Below the pieces are notes generated by a model. It worked only from the letters and a program-made list of their open reading frames with translations. It ran no database searches and was not told the DNA's origin. This document shows, piece by piece, positions 6,691 through 15,611 of a DNA stretch of 64,000 bases. How positions within the stretch are numbered: position 1 is the stretch's first letter; each line of letters begins with the position of its first letter. The position numbers were made by a program, and so were the translations under genes. The stretch comes from Halomarina oriensis (GTDB taxonomy: Archaea; Halobacteriota; Halobacteria; Halobacteriales; Haloarculaceae), in contig NZ_WSZK01000007.1 of assembly GCF_009791395.1 (NCBI RefSeq), positions 62,001 through 126,000 of the forward strand, given 5' to 3'.

Positions 6691-8634
6691 CTAGATTTCG
6701 GTAATCCGGGTGTAGGAGTCGTCGAGTACCCGTGCGTCCTCGGGTAGCAGCGCGACGACGAGATACGACGCGTACTCCGCGATGTACTCCACGAGATCGG
6801 CGATCCGTTCGGAGTCGATCGCTTCCAGTGAATCGAGGAGCACGAACGGCACCGTCTCGTGTACGTCGTGCACGAGGTATCCCGCCAGGCCGAAGACGAG
6901 TCCGGTCACCTCCCGTTCGCTCTCGGAGAGGTGGTCGATGGTGTCTTCGTACGTCGCCCCGGACGCAGTCGAGCGAACGACGTGGAGTTCGAACACCGTC
7001 CGGTCGACCTTCTGTCGCCCCTCACGGACCCGTTTCTGGACGCGTTCGATCCAGATGCGTTCGAGGTTCTCGTAGCCCAGTATCTCGAGCACGGCGTCCA
7101 TGTGGTCGTTGAACTGCTCCACCGCCTGCTCCTCGATTCGGTCGATTCGCGTCCGGAGGTCCTGCAGTTCTTCGGTGACCGATTCACGCTCCGCTCGAAG
7201 TCGTTCCTCTTCGGTCAACGACTCCTCGATAGCGGCTATCCGGTCGGTTACGTCCTCGGCCTCCGATTCGAGCCGACCGAGCTCGAACTCCAGTTCGTTG
7301 GCCTCCTTGTGGAGTTCGAGGATCTCGTCGAAGTCGTCGGATTCGAGTTCCTCGACCGCCGTTTCGAGGGATTCGATCTCGCCACCGAGTCGGTCGCGCT
7401 TCTCACGGAGGGTCTCGATCTCCTCACGACGTCGGTCCAGTTCGTCGGTGACCTCCTCGTGCTTCTGTGTGAGGCGTTCTTGCTGGCGGCGATGTTGCTC
7501 TCGCTCGCGTTTGGTCTCCTGAAGCTCGTTCAACTCGTCTTCTATCTCGCGCACGTCCGAGAGGGTGTCAGTTCGGACGGACCGCAGTTTCTCGAGCGTG
7601 TCCTCGATTCGCTCCTCTTCGACTTCCGTCCCGCACGTCCAGCAGACGACCGACTCGTCCTCGACGAGCTGGTCGGTCACCGCCCCGTCGGTACGGCTAT
7701 CCTGCAACACCTTGCTCATCTCTGATTCCGTCTCGTCGAGCATCTCCTCGTTGAAACTGATGACGTCCTGGAGGTCGCTCACTCGCTCTTCGAGGCGGCT
7801 CTTCTGGCTTCGGAGCCGCGAGATCTTCCGCTGTAGGTCCTCTTCGTCCGCGGAGAGTTCGGGAAGAGCTTTTCGTTCGGCTTCGAGTTCGTGGCGCTCG
7901 GAGGTGAGCGACTCGATGCTCTTCTCCTGGAGGTCGATCTCCGAGCGGATCCTGTCGAGTTCTGACCGCTGGTCTCGGAGCGCTTCGAGACGGTCTTCGA
8001 GTTCCTCCTGCTCGTCCCGACTCGCCTCGATACTGCCGTCGTACGCTTCTATCTCCGCCTCTTTCGCTTCGAGGTCCGACCGCTTCTCTTCGATATCCGA
8101 CTGGAGCGACGTCCGGCGCTCTTCGAGGGTCGGGAGGTCCCCTTTCAGCGACTCTAGCTCCTCCAGCTCGTCGTCGATCCGGTCCCGCTCGGCTTCGTGC
8201 TCGCTGATCGCCGCTCGAATCGCGTCGACGTCGACGGGCCGCATGATCAACTCGCGGAGGTCTCGTCCCTGGGCGACTGCACGGCGGGCTTCGTTCGACT
8301 CCAGCAGGAACGCGAAGAGGTCGGCAACCACCGGGTCCTCGGCGTATGGCTCCCCGTCGGTCACGACGGTTCCGTCCGAACGTGTCAGCGTCCTCGTGTA
8401 GGTATTCTCGCCGATTTCGAGTTCGACGGTTCCGGTCTCGGCGTCGCCCTTGACCGAAGCGTTGTCGCTCCCCATCGCGGCCATGATCGCCTGCAGGAGC
8501 GACGTTCGGTTCGTCGCGTTGCGGCCCGTCAGAACCGTCACACCGGGGGGTATGTCGACGGCCGTGTCGTCGATTCCGCCGATGTTCTGTACCGCGACCG
8601 AAGCGGATTCCTTCGGCGTCGTAATGGCGTCCAT
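6691..8634 (-). CDS. Archaea-specific SMC-related protein with zinc hook
   Basis: A 647-residue protein. An N-terminal ATPase half is followed by about 400 residues of Glu/Arg-rich coiled coil (roughly 125-540) and a C-terminal ATPase half. At the middle of the coil, C331-W-T-C334 is a Rad50-type zinc-hook motif, so two molecules could join through one zinc. The signature motif is LSESER (569-574). The nucleotide site is unusual: the Walker A position reads GRNATNRTS (37-45) with Arg43 where Lys is expected, and the Walker B region is FVLLDSLEAID (597-607), with no Glu after D601. I recall this variant as typical of the family. Likely a DNA-bridging or segregation factor partnered with RdfA. 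The ATG at 8634 precedes the first beta strand. Confidence 0.85.
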   Translation of the reverse strand: MDAITTPKESASVAVQNIGGIDDTAVDIPPGVTVLTGRNATNRTSLLQAIMAAMGSDNASVKGDAETGTVELEIGENTYTRTLTRSDGTVVTDGEPYAEDPVVADLFAFLLESNEARRAVAQGRDLRELIMRPVDVDAIRAAISEHEAERDRIDDELEELESLKGDLPTLEERRTSLQSDIEEKRSDLEAKEAEIEAYDGSIEASRDEQEELEDRLEALRDQRSELDRIRSEIDLQEKSIESLTSERHELEAERKALPELSADEEDLQRKISRLRSQKSRLEERVSDLQDVISFNEEMLDETESEMSKVLQDSRTDGAVTDQLVEDESVVCWTCGTEVEEERIEDTLEKLRSVRTDTLSDVREIEDELNELQETKREREQHRRQQERLTQKHEEVTDELDRRREEIETLREKRDRLGGEIESLETAVEELESDDFDEILELHKEANELEFELGRLESEAEDVTDRIAAIEESLTEEERLRAERESVTEELQDLRTRIDRIEEQAVEQFNDHMDAVLEILGYENLERIWIERVQKRVREGRQKVDRTVFELHVVRSTASGATYEDTIDHLSESEREVTGLVFGLAGYLVHDVHETVPFVLLDSLEAIDSERIADLVEYIAEYASYLVVALLPEDARVLDDSYTRITEI

Positions 8635-9151
8635 ACCTATCGAACACGTGTGAGCGGTAAAAATATACCTCTTTGGGCGAGAACCGACGGGTTTTCTCGG
8701 CAACTCCGGCAAAAACGCCGTCCTCACGGTGTCACGGCGAAACTGTGGACGTCCGTGGAGTGAGGCGGACGACGACTCCGGAGGATGACCTGCTGCCCAC
8801 GTCGAGGAGTTCCGGTGGCCGACACCGGTGTCGAACACTCCGAACGCCGAGACGTCGTGCAGTCCGACCCGTCGGGACCGAGAGGTGCTCGTGTCATCGT
8901 CGACGGGAAGAACCCACTCGTGGCGGGTTCCGACCCGAAGCCGCTCACCCAGGGGTCGCTCGAAACAGCCCATCGGACCCGCCGTCGTACTCCGCTCCCA
9001 GGCCGTGACCCATCTCGACGAGGGCTACACTCGTCTCGCCGGCATCCGACGACGCTACGAGACCGTCTCGACCCGACCGCGTCGGCCGTCCCCTCGGTGT
9101 CGCTCGTCTTTCGAGCCGGATACGACGCCCGCTATAACAGGCGTATGTCTG
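8635..9151. other. Gene-free stretch upstream of the SMC-like gene
   Basis: This contains the promoter of the SMC-like gene (AT-rich GGTAAAAATATACC near 8656-8669, a likely TATA on the minus strand). Beyond that I find no convincing frame; the open frames here have no family resemblance and random-looking composition. It is possibly decayed sequence. Confidence 0.5.
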
Positions 9152-9271
9152 TTATGAAATCCGGAGTCCCGGCCGGTCGGAGACGTCACCCCATCCACCA
9201 CCGATGTTCCACGTCCCGAATCCGACCTCCGTGACCGTACTGCCCGTCTCTCCGAGTTCGTCGTGTCGCAT
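9152..9271 (-). pseudogene. Aldo/keto reductase fragment (first ~30 residues)
   Basis: Reading leftward from the ATG at 9271 gives MRHDELGETGSTVTEVGF then GTWNIGGGWGDVSD, the standard opening of a haloarchaeal aldo/keto reductase (first beta strands and the GTWxIGG loop). After GDVSD the sequence diverges and stops at 9152. No continuation with the catalytic Asp/Tyr/Lys/His was found downstream. It is a truncated remnant, not a working enzyme. Confidence 0.75.
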
Positions 9272-9641
9272 GGACCGACCCACTCGGCCCAGGGAGTAAA
9301 CTGTTCGCCACTCCGTGGTCGTTCGCCGACACCCTCCATAGCCGTCGTTCGACGGCCGTCGTCGGGTCCGCGACGCCGTTCTGGTATCGTGAACGCATGT
9401 GGGTAGATAGCACACTCGTTCGCACGAGGGTTCTTCCGAATACGATCGTGATGCTCTATTCTACCGACACGTGTCCGGCTATCGACCAAAATACCTGTCA
9501 ATGTCGAACTCAGCGACGAACTTCGTGGGCGTTCAGGATTGATGAACGATTGTTCCACGTCCGAAGCGGCCCCGCCGGTAATCGAGGCATCCGTGTCGAC
9601 GGCCGGTCGGGAACGCCGAGAGAACGAGAGCGGGGTCGGAA
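9272..9641. other. Gene-free stretch between AKR remnant and IclR gene
   Basis: No credible coding frame was seen on either strand. It may still hold the old promoter of the aldo/keto reductase (AT-rich patches around 9390-9470). No repeat or hairpin stands out. Confidence 0.4.
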
Positions 9642-10406
9642 CTACGAGTAGGTGACGTTCAGTTCGATGACGTTGACCGTCTCCAGCACGCGGTTCGGCA
9701 ACGTCTCCGTGAAGCGCTCGTCACGGATTCTGTTCGACGGGCCGGACACGCTGATAGCCCCGAGCACACGGCCGTTGTTGCTGAGGATGGGGGCAGCGAC
9801 ACAGCGAAGGCCCGGGAGTCGCTCCTCGTCGTCGAAGGCGACGCCGGCCTCTCGAATCTCGGCCAGGTCCTCGTCGAGCTCTGCCCTGTCCGTGACGGTC
9901 TTGGGAGTGTACGCCTGTAGGCCGTGCATCTCGACGATTTCGTCGACACGCTCCTCGGGGAGGTGTGCCAGTATCGCCTTCCCGAGCGCCGTCCCGTGGA
10001 GTGGCACCCTGGTCCCGACGTGTGCTTCGACCTGCACCGCCCGGTCTCCGCGCGCGCGATGGAGATACGACCCACGTCCGTGCTGCTCGACCATCAGGTT
10101 CGCCAGCTCGCCGGTCGTCTCCGCGAGCGTGTCGACTTCCGGCTTTGCGATGTCGTAGATGTCCATCTGGATGCGGGCGAACGCGCCGTACTCGAGGAAT
10201 CGGATACCGACGTGGTACGTCGAGCCGTCCTTGACCACGTACTCCTCCTGGAGAAGCGTGCTCAGGTAGTTGTGAATCGTGCTCTTCGGGAAGTCGAGAT
10301 GCTCCGAGAGCTCTGACACACCGGCTCCGTCGAGCTCTTTGAGCGCGTCGAGTATCTCGAACGCGTTCTCGACCGACTTCACCGCGTGTCTCGCTTGCTT
10401 TCCCAT
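9642..10406 (-). CDS. IclR-family regulator, candidate pentose/xylan regulator (XacR-like)
   Basis: A 254-residue protein with a winged helix-turn-helix (VKSVENAFEILDAL, then GVSELSEHLDFPKSTIHNYL, about 10-50) and a C-terminal IclR effector domain (about 85-250; VPLHGTALGKAILAHLP, RCVAAPIL, GAISVSGPSNR). It lies at the left end of the xylan locus and is transcribed divergently from aguA, with 192 bases between starts. In Haloferax volcanii the oxidative pentose pathway is controlled by the IclR protein XacR, so this is the natural candidate for controlling this locus. That link is inference. A perfect inverted repeat in the shared intergenic region is a possible binding site. Confidence 0.88.
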   Translation of the reverse strand: MGKQARHAVKSVENAFEILDALKELDGAGVSELSEHLDFPKSTIHNYLSTLLQEEYVVKDGSTYHVGIRFLEYGAFARIQMDIYDIAKPEVDTLAETTGELANLMVEQHGRGSYLHRARGDRAVQVEAHVGTRVPLHGTALGKAILAHLPEERVDEIVEMHGLQAYTPKTVTDRAELDEDLAEIREAGVAFDDEERLPGLRCVAAPILSNNGRVLGAISVSGPSNRIRDERFTETLPNRVLETVNVIELNVTYS

Positions 10407-10462
10407 ACCCTCCGTTTCGGTCCCTTCCTATTGAAACGTCTGCTCCGCCATACGGACATCTG

Positions 10463-10477
10463 TTCAGCAATTCTGAA
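10463..10477. promoter_or_regulatory. Candidate IclR operator, TTCAG-N5-CTGAA
   Basis: A perfect 5-5-5 inverted repeat (TTCAGcaattCTGAA), 56 bases upstream of the regulator start and about 120 bases upstream of aguA. Position between divergent genes suits regulation of both. I found no exact second copy elsewhere in the locus by eye, so regulon-wide use is unproven. Confidence 0.45.
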
Positions 10478-10598
10478 TCGACCCCGTCGACCGGGCCGTT
10501 CGGGGGACGTTCGCCCGCGAGAACCCCGCCGAACGGCGGTATCGGTCGAACCGCGGCCACCGCCAGCGCTTTGCCACCGGGCGGAGAAGCGGTCGGCG

Positions 10599-12677
10599 AT
10601 GACGCCGCCTGTCACCGACGACTGTTGGCTCCGGTACGAGGAGGTCACCGACGAGCGTCGACACGAGGCGTACCGGACCTACTGTGCGAACGCGTACGTC
10701 TCGGTCGGCGCGCCGGAACTCGGCGCGGTTCGAGACGAACTCCGACGCGGCCTCGGGGAGATACTCGGGCGAACTCCGCACCTCTGGCAGCACCCCCCGC
10801 GTTCCGCCGACGGCTTCCTCGCGGTGGGGACGCCCGAGGAGATGCAGGTGATACACGACTCGGTCGTAGTCGACGCCGTCGACGCGCTCGCTGACGGCGG
10901 GTTCCACGTCAAAGCGACGGAGTGGGAGGGGGCGAACGTGCTCGTCGTCACCGCGTCGACCGACCGGGGGCTGGTGTACGGGACGTTCCACCTCCTCCGG
11001 CACCTCTCGCTGGGCCGACCGCTCGACGGCCTCGACGTGTTCGAGGAACCGGCCACCGCCGACCGGTTCGTCGACCACTGGGACAACCCGTTTCGGCGGT
11101 CGGTGGAGCGTGGGTACGCCGGACTCTCCCTCTTCGACGTGGAGACGCTCCCCAACGTCGACGAGCGGTACGTCGAGTACGCTCGGCTGCTCGCGTCGGT
11201 CGGTGTCGACGGCCTCGTCGTCAACAACGTCAACACCGAGATTCCCGACCGGCCGAGCGCGAACGACGCGATGAGCGAACTCGGCGGCTGGCGACTGCTC
11301 GAACCACGCTACCTGGAGAAACTCGCGGCGCTCGCCTCGGTGTTCAGGCGGTACGGGATTCGCCTCGCTCTCTCCGTGAACTTCGGTGCGCCCGAGCGAC
11401 TGGGTGGCCTCGACACCGCCGACCCGAACGACGAGGCCGTCGAGCGGTGGTGGGCCGAGAAGGCGACGGAGGTCTACGAGTACGTCCCCGACTTCGCGGG
11501 CTTCCTCGTGAAGGCCGACTCGGAGGGCCAGCCGGGACCGTACGACTACGACGCCGACCACGTCGACGGGGCGAACGTCCTCGCCCGCGCACTCGAACCG
11601 CACGGCGGTCGGGTCTGGTGGCGAGCGTTCGTCTACGGCTCACACAGCGACCGGGCCGTCCAGCAACACGAGACCTTCGAACCGCTCGACGGCGCGTTCC
11701 ACGACAACGTCACCGTCCAGGTGAAAAACGGCCCCATCGACTTCCAGCCACGCGAACCCGTCTCGCCGGTGTTCGGGCAGATGCCCGAGACGGACCTCGC
11801 GCTGGAACTCCAGATCACGGGCGAGTACACCGGCCAGCACGTCCACGCCTGCTACCACGTCCCGATGTGGAAGGAGGTGCTGGAGTTCGACACCGACCCC
11901 GAGGGTCACGGTCGACGAGTCGCGGACCTCCTCACCGAGGCTGGCAGCGGGCTGGCCGGCGTCGGCGGTCCCGGCGACGACCCGAACTGGACCGGTCACT
12001 ACCTCGCGCAGGCGAACCTCTACGGCTACGGGCGACTCGCGTGGGACCCGGACCTCGACACGGCGACCGTCACCGACGAGTGGGTCCGCCAGACGTTCGG
12101 CCACGACCCCGAGGTGGTCGAGACGGTCACCGACGTCATGCACGACAGTTGGCCTGCGGTCGTCGACTACTCGACCGGCGGCCTCGGGCTCATGCACATG
12201 ATGTACAACGGCGAGGCCCGCCTGGAGAACCACTACGACCCCGCCCCCGGGGAGTGGCCGGGCTACACCGGCGCGACGGCGGACGGCATCGGGAGGGACC
12301 GCAACGCGCGGGGCAACGGCTACGCCCAGCAGTACCCCGAGGCGCTGGCCGAGCGGTACGACGACCCCGAGACCTGCCCCGAGGAACTGCTCCTGTTCTT
12401 CCACCACCTGCCGTGGGACCACACGCTCGACGACGGGCGGACGGTCGTCCAGACGCTCTACGACAACTGCTTCGCGGGGGTCGCGGCCGCGCGGGATCTG
12501 CGTGATCGTTGGGACAGCCTGGACGGGCGAGTCGACGAGCAGCGGTTCCGGCACGTCGCCGAGCGGTTCGACGAACAGGTCGTCCAGGCCGAGCGCTGGT
12601 GTCGTACCCTGACGGCGTTCTTCTACGAGCACTCCGGCGTTCCCGACGAGCACGGTCGGGTCCCGGCCGACGACTGA
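10599..12677 (+). CDS. aguA: GH67 alpha-glucuronidase
   Basis: A 692-residue protein of typical GH67 length with no signal peptide, so it acts in the cytoplasm on imported (methyl)glucurono-xylo-oligosaccharides, releasing (4-O-methyl-)glucuronic acid. Hallmarks are RGYAGLSLF, NNVNTE, FLVKADSEGQPGP and VQVKNGPIDFQPREP. By alignment from memory with Cellvibrio and Geobacillus enzymes, E309 (in DSEGQ) is the general acid and D381 (PIDFQ) with E409 (ITGEYTG) are the base pair. The 28-residue spacing between the last two equals that in characterised members. The ATG at 10599 was chosen; the frame extends 71 codons upstream through the promoter region. It follows the divergent IclR gene. Confidence 0.95.
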   Translation: MTPPVTDDCWLRYEEVTDERRHEAYRTYCANAYVSVGAPELGAVRDELRRGLGEILGRTPHLWQHPPRSADGFLAVGTPEEMQVIHDSVVVDAVDALADGGFHVKATEWEGANVLVVTASTDRGLVYGTFHLLRHLSLGRPLDGLDVFEEPATADRFVDHWDNPFRRSVERGYAGLSLFDVETLPNVDERYVEYARLLASVGVDGLVVNNVNTEIPDRPSANDAMSELGGWRLLEPRYLEKLAALASVFRRYGIRLALSVNFGAPERLGGLDTADPNDEAVERWWAEKATEVYEYVPDFAGFLVKADSEGQPGPYDYDADHVDGANVLARALEPHGGRVWWRAFVYGSHSDRAVQQHETFEPLDGAFHDNVTVQVKNGPIDFQPREPVSPVFGQMPETDLALELQITGEYTGQHVHACYHVPMWKEVLEFDTDPEGHGRRVADLLTEAGSGLAGVGGPGDDPNWTGHYLAQANLYGYGRLAWDPDLDTATVTDEWVRQTFGHDPEVVETVTDVMHDSWPAVVDYSTGGLGLMHMMYNGEARLENHYDPAPGEWPGYTGATADGIGRDRNARGNGYAQQYPEALAERYDDPETCPEELLLFFHHLPWDHTLDDGRTVVQTLYDNCFAGVAAARDLRDRWDSLDGRVDEQRFRHVAERFDEQVVQAERWCRTLTAFFYEHSGVPDEHGRVPADD

Positions 12678-12712
12678 GACGGCAGCGTCTCTTCGCCGAT
12701 CACGGCTGGCCG

Positions 12713-13066
12713 CTACTCCGCGGGGTACGTCGACGCCTCGGCGAGCACCGTCGAACCGTCGACGTCCCAGTCGTCGAGGTACGGTCCCTCGGCGGCGACG
12801 AGTTCGGCGAACAGGTCGCGGTCGTCGTCGGGCGAGAGCGTCCTGACCTGCTGGTCGAGGAGGAACCCCTCGAACGCGGCGTCGAGGTCGCCCGTTCGGG
12901 ACGCCTCGACGACCGTCTCGATGGTGTCGACGTGGCCACGCAGGAGGCTCCGAACGGGTCGCGGGAAGCCACCGGCGGCGACCGGTTGGACCTCGTGCTC
13001 CCGGACGACGGCGTTCGTCTCGACGCCCGGTCGGTCGGGTCGGTCCGTCCTCCCCTCGTCCCCGGC
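12713..13066 (-). pseudogene. C-terminal remnant of a GH4 glycosidase
   Basis: About 115 residues on the minus strand match the end of NAD-dependent GH4 enzymes (alpha-galactosidase/alpha-glucuronidase type). The stretch runs VETNAVVREHEVQPV, then HVDTIETVVEA, LLDQQVRTLSP and FAELVAAEGPYLDDW. The NAD-binding and catalytic N-terminal three quarters are absent: the space is taken by the promoter and start of uxuA. The fragment ends in its own stop at 12713. It is a truncated gene left by a rearrangement. Confidence 0.75.
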
Positions 13067-13105
13067 CACACAAGCTATTAGTCGGCGTTCTCCGAAGCGA
13101 GAGCC

Positions 13106-14059
13106 ATGAATCCGACGTGGATGCTCCCACCCCACCCCGACCGTCGGTGGACGCTCGCCCGACAGCTCGGCCTCTCGACGGCCGTCGTCCGGTTCTGGGG
13201 GGAGACGGAGTGGTGGACGTACGACTCGCTGTTGCGGACGGCCAACCGATTCGCCGACCACGGCCTCTCACTGGACGTCGTCGAGGACCGCCCGCCGATG
13301 ACGAAGACCGTCCTCGGCGAGGAGGGGCGTGACGAGGAGATAGCGACCGTCAAGCGCCTGCTCCGGAACATGGGCGCGGTCGGTATCGACGTCTACTCCT
13401 GGGTGTGGACGGAGAACCCCGTCGGCGTGATTCGGACGTCCGACTCGGTGGCGCTCCGGGGGGACTCTCGAACCACGGCCTACGACCACGAGCAGTCCGA
13501 ACGCGCCCCCGACCACCCTGCCGACGTGACGGAGGCCGAACTCTGGGAGAACCTGGAGTACTTCCTCGACGAGGTGGTGCCCGTCGCCGAGGCGGCGGGC
13601 GTGACCCTCGCACTCCACCCCGACGACCCGCCGATTTCGCCCGTTCGCGGTGTCCCCCGTCTCGTCACGTCAGCGGAGGACGTCCAGCGAATCCTCGACC
13701 TCCACGACAGCCCGAACCACGGGCTGACGTTCTGTCAGGGCAACTTCTCGGCGATGGGTGCGGACGTCCCCGAGGCCATCCGCCGGTTCGGCGACCGCAT
13801 CCACTTCGTCCACTTCCGGGACGTGGAGGGGACACCGGAACGGTTCGTCGAGACGTGGCACGAGGAGGGTCAGACGGACATGCTCGCCACGATGCGGGCG
13901 TACCGCGACGTCGGCTTCGAGGGGCCGATTCGTCCGGACCACGTCCCGCGGATGGTCGACGAAGAGGACCGCGACGGGGCGATGTCGGGCTACACCGACA
14001 CGGGACGACTGTTCGCCATCGGCTACATGAAGGGGCTCCTGGAGCAGACGGCTCCGTAG
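13106..14059 (+). CDS. uxuA: Mannonate dehydratase
   Basis: A 317-residue TIM-barrel protein of the UxuA family (D-mannonate to 2-keto-3-deoxygluconate). Visible hallmarks are LALHPDDPP (metal-binding His/Asp), FCQGNFSAMG, IHFVHFRDV and the C-terminal RPDHVPRM. The conserved His residues of the last two motifs complete the metal site. It is somewhat shorter than bacterial UxuA (about 350-390) but all core motifs are present. It is cytoplasmic. With UxaC it forms the isomerase route for the glucuronate that AguA releases. The connecting fructuronate reductase is not certain. The start is at the ATG at 13106, just after an AT-rich CAAGCTATTAG near 13071. Confidence 0.9.
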   Translation: MNPTWMLPPHPDRRWTLARQLGLSTAVVRFWGETEWWTYDSLLRTANRFADHGLSLDVVEDRPPMTKTVLGEEGRDEEIATVKRLLRNMGAVGIDVYSWVWTENPVGVIRTSDSVALRGDSRTTAYDHEQSERAPDHPADVTEAELWENLEYFLDEVVPVAEAAGVTLALHPDDPPISPVRGVPRLVTSAEDVQRILDLHDSPNHGLTFCQGNFSAMGADVPEAIRRFGDRIHFVHFRDVEGTPERFVETWHEEGQTDMLATMRAYRDVGFEGPIRPDHVPRMVDEEDRDGAMSGYTDTGRLFAIGYMKGLLEQTAP

Positions 14060-14132
14060 GTTCGAGACAGCGCGTCCCGGACCGGGCCGCGACGAGCCAA
14101 CGCTTATCACACCGACAACCGAGGCGACGGTA

Positions 14133-15572
14133 GTGAGCCGTCCGAAGAACCCGCTGCGACTGCTCCTCCTCGGTATCGGGGCGGTCCTCGCTCGTCTGGG
14201 CCTCCTCGCACCGGAACGAGCACGCGAGACGACCGACCTGGCGTGGCCACGCATCGTCACGGGTCTCGCCCGAATGTCGAAGAGCGTCGTCGACGTCGCG
14301 ATGGTCGGCGTCGCGGTCGGCCCGACGGCCATCGCGGGGATGGGGTTCGCCGGCCCGTACTGGGGGCTGACGTTCGCCGTCGGCGGTGGGATGGCCGCCG
14401 GGACCATCGCGCTCGTCTCGCAGCGATACGGCGCGGGGGCACACGACCGACTCGGACAGGTCGTCCGGTCGAGCGTGCTGCTCGTGACGGTCGTCGGCGT
14501 TCCCGTCGCCGCGCTGTTCTGGGCCGCCCCGACCGACCTCGTGGGTCTGCTGAGCGACGACCTGACGGCCGTGGCGTACGGCGCGGACTACCTCCGAGTG
14601 CTCGCACTGGGCGTGCCGTTCGCTATCCTGAACCAGATCGGGAGTCGCGTGTTCGTCGGTGTCAACGACGCGCGGACGCCGATGGTCGTCCGCTCGGGTG
14701 GTGCCGTGGTGAACGTCGGTCTCAACGCCGCCCTCGTCTTCGGGTTGGACATGGGCGTCGTCGGGGCCGCACTGGGGACCGTCGTCGCCAGCGCTCTCGT
14801 GACGACGACGTTCGCGGTCGGCCTCACGGCCGGTCGACTCCCCGGCGTCGGTGCGCTCCCGGTGAGCGTCGACCCCACCCGTCGGTACGTCGATCGGGAC
14901 ACGCTCTCGGCACTCGTCTCGATCGGCCTGCCCGTCGTCGGCCGGAGTGCCGTCTGGACGGTCGCCCGGTTTCCCATCCTGGCGTTCGTCGGCCTGCTCG
15001 GCCCGAACGTCGTCGCCGCGTACGTCATCAGCCGGCGTATCTGGGGGCTGATGAACACGCCCGGCTGGGGGTTCGGCCTGGCCGCCAGCAGCCTCGTCGG
15101 GCAGGCCCTCGGCAGCGACGACGAGGACGGCGCGGCGACGTACGGCCGCGAGATAACGTACTTCACCGCCGCCACCTACCTGCTCGCGGCCGCCGTCGTG
15201 GCGCTGTTCGCCGAACCGGTCGTGCGTGGATTCGTGACGGACCCGGCCTCGGAGACCGTGCCGGTGGCAGTCGGACTGGTGTACGCCGCTTGCGTCGCGG
15301 TCGTGCCCCAGGGGGTCGGTCAGAGCATCGCTGGGGCACTCGACTCGACGGGCGACACGCGGTGGCCGTTCTACGGGCGCGCCATCGGGATGTTCTGCTT
15401 CGCCATCCCGCTGACGTACCTCGCAGCGACGGTCCCGTCGTTCGGCCTGTGGGGGCTCTACCTCGCCTTCCTCGGCGAGAGCCTCCCGACCGCGCTCGTC
15501 AACGGCTACCGGTTCCGAACGGGGCGGTGGCGGGCCATCAGCCGGACCTACCGCCCCGCGGCCGGCGATTGA
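14133..15572 (+). CDS. MATE-family efflux transporter
   Basis: A 479-residue integral membrane protein with about 12 helices in two similar halves. Motifs typical of MATE proteins include SKSVVDVAMVG, the GMGFAGPYWG segment and a repeated small-residue pattern in the second half (GLPVVGRSAVWT, VGQALGS). It should exchange Na+ or H+ for cationic or aromatic compounds. The start is a GTG at 14133; no in-frame ATG is nearby. It is downstream of uxuA, same direction, 73 bases apart. A role in exporting toxic phenolics or sugar acids formed during hemicellulose breakdown is only a guess. Confidence 0.9.
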   Translation: MSRPKNPLRLLLLGIGAVLARLGLLAPERARETTDLAWPRIVTGLARMSKSVVDVAMVGVAVGPTAIAGMGFAGPYWGLTFAVGGGMAAGTIALVSQRYGAGAHDRLGQVVRSSVLLVTVVGVPVAALFWAAPTDLVGLLSDDLTAVAYGADYLRVLALGVPFAILNQIGSRVFVGVNDARTPMVVRSGGAVVNVGLNAALVFGLDMGVVGAALGTVVASALVTTTFAVGLTAGRLPGVGALPVSVDPTRRYVDRDTLSALVSIGLPVVGRSAVWTVARFPILAFVGLLGPNVVAAYVISRRIWGLMNTPGWGFGLAASSLVGQALGSDDEDGAATYGREITYFTAATYLLAAAVVALFAEPVVRGFVTDPASETVPVAVGLVYAACVAVVPQGVGQSIAGALDSTGDTRWPFYGRAIGMFCFAIPLTYLAATVPSFGLWGLYLAFLGESLPTALVNGYRFRTGRWRAISRTYRPAAGD

Positions 15573-15611
15573 CTCTTCACGAACGGTGGTCTCCCGTTCG
15601 GTCCCGATGTA

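Noticed and set aside
8785-9558. Possible genes in the gap left of the IclR gene
   Set aside because: Frames on both strands are Arg/Ser/Thr-rich with no recognisable domain, apart from the short AKR stub reported separately.
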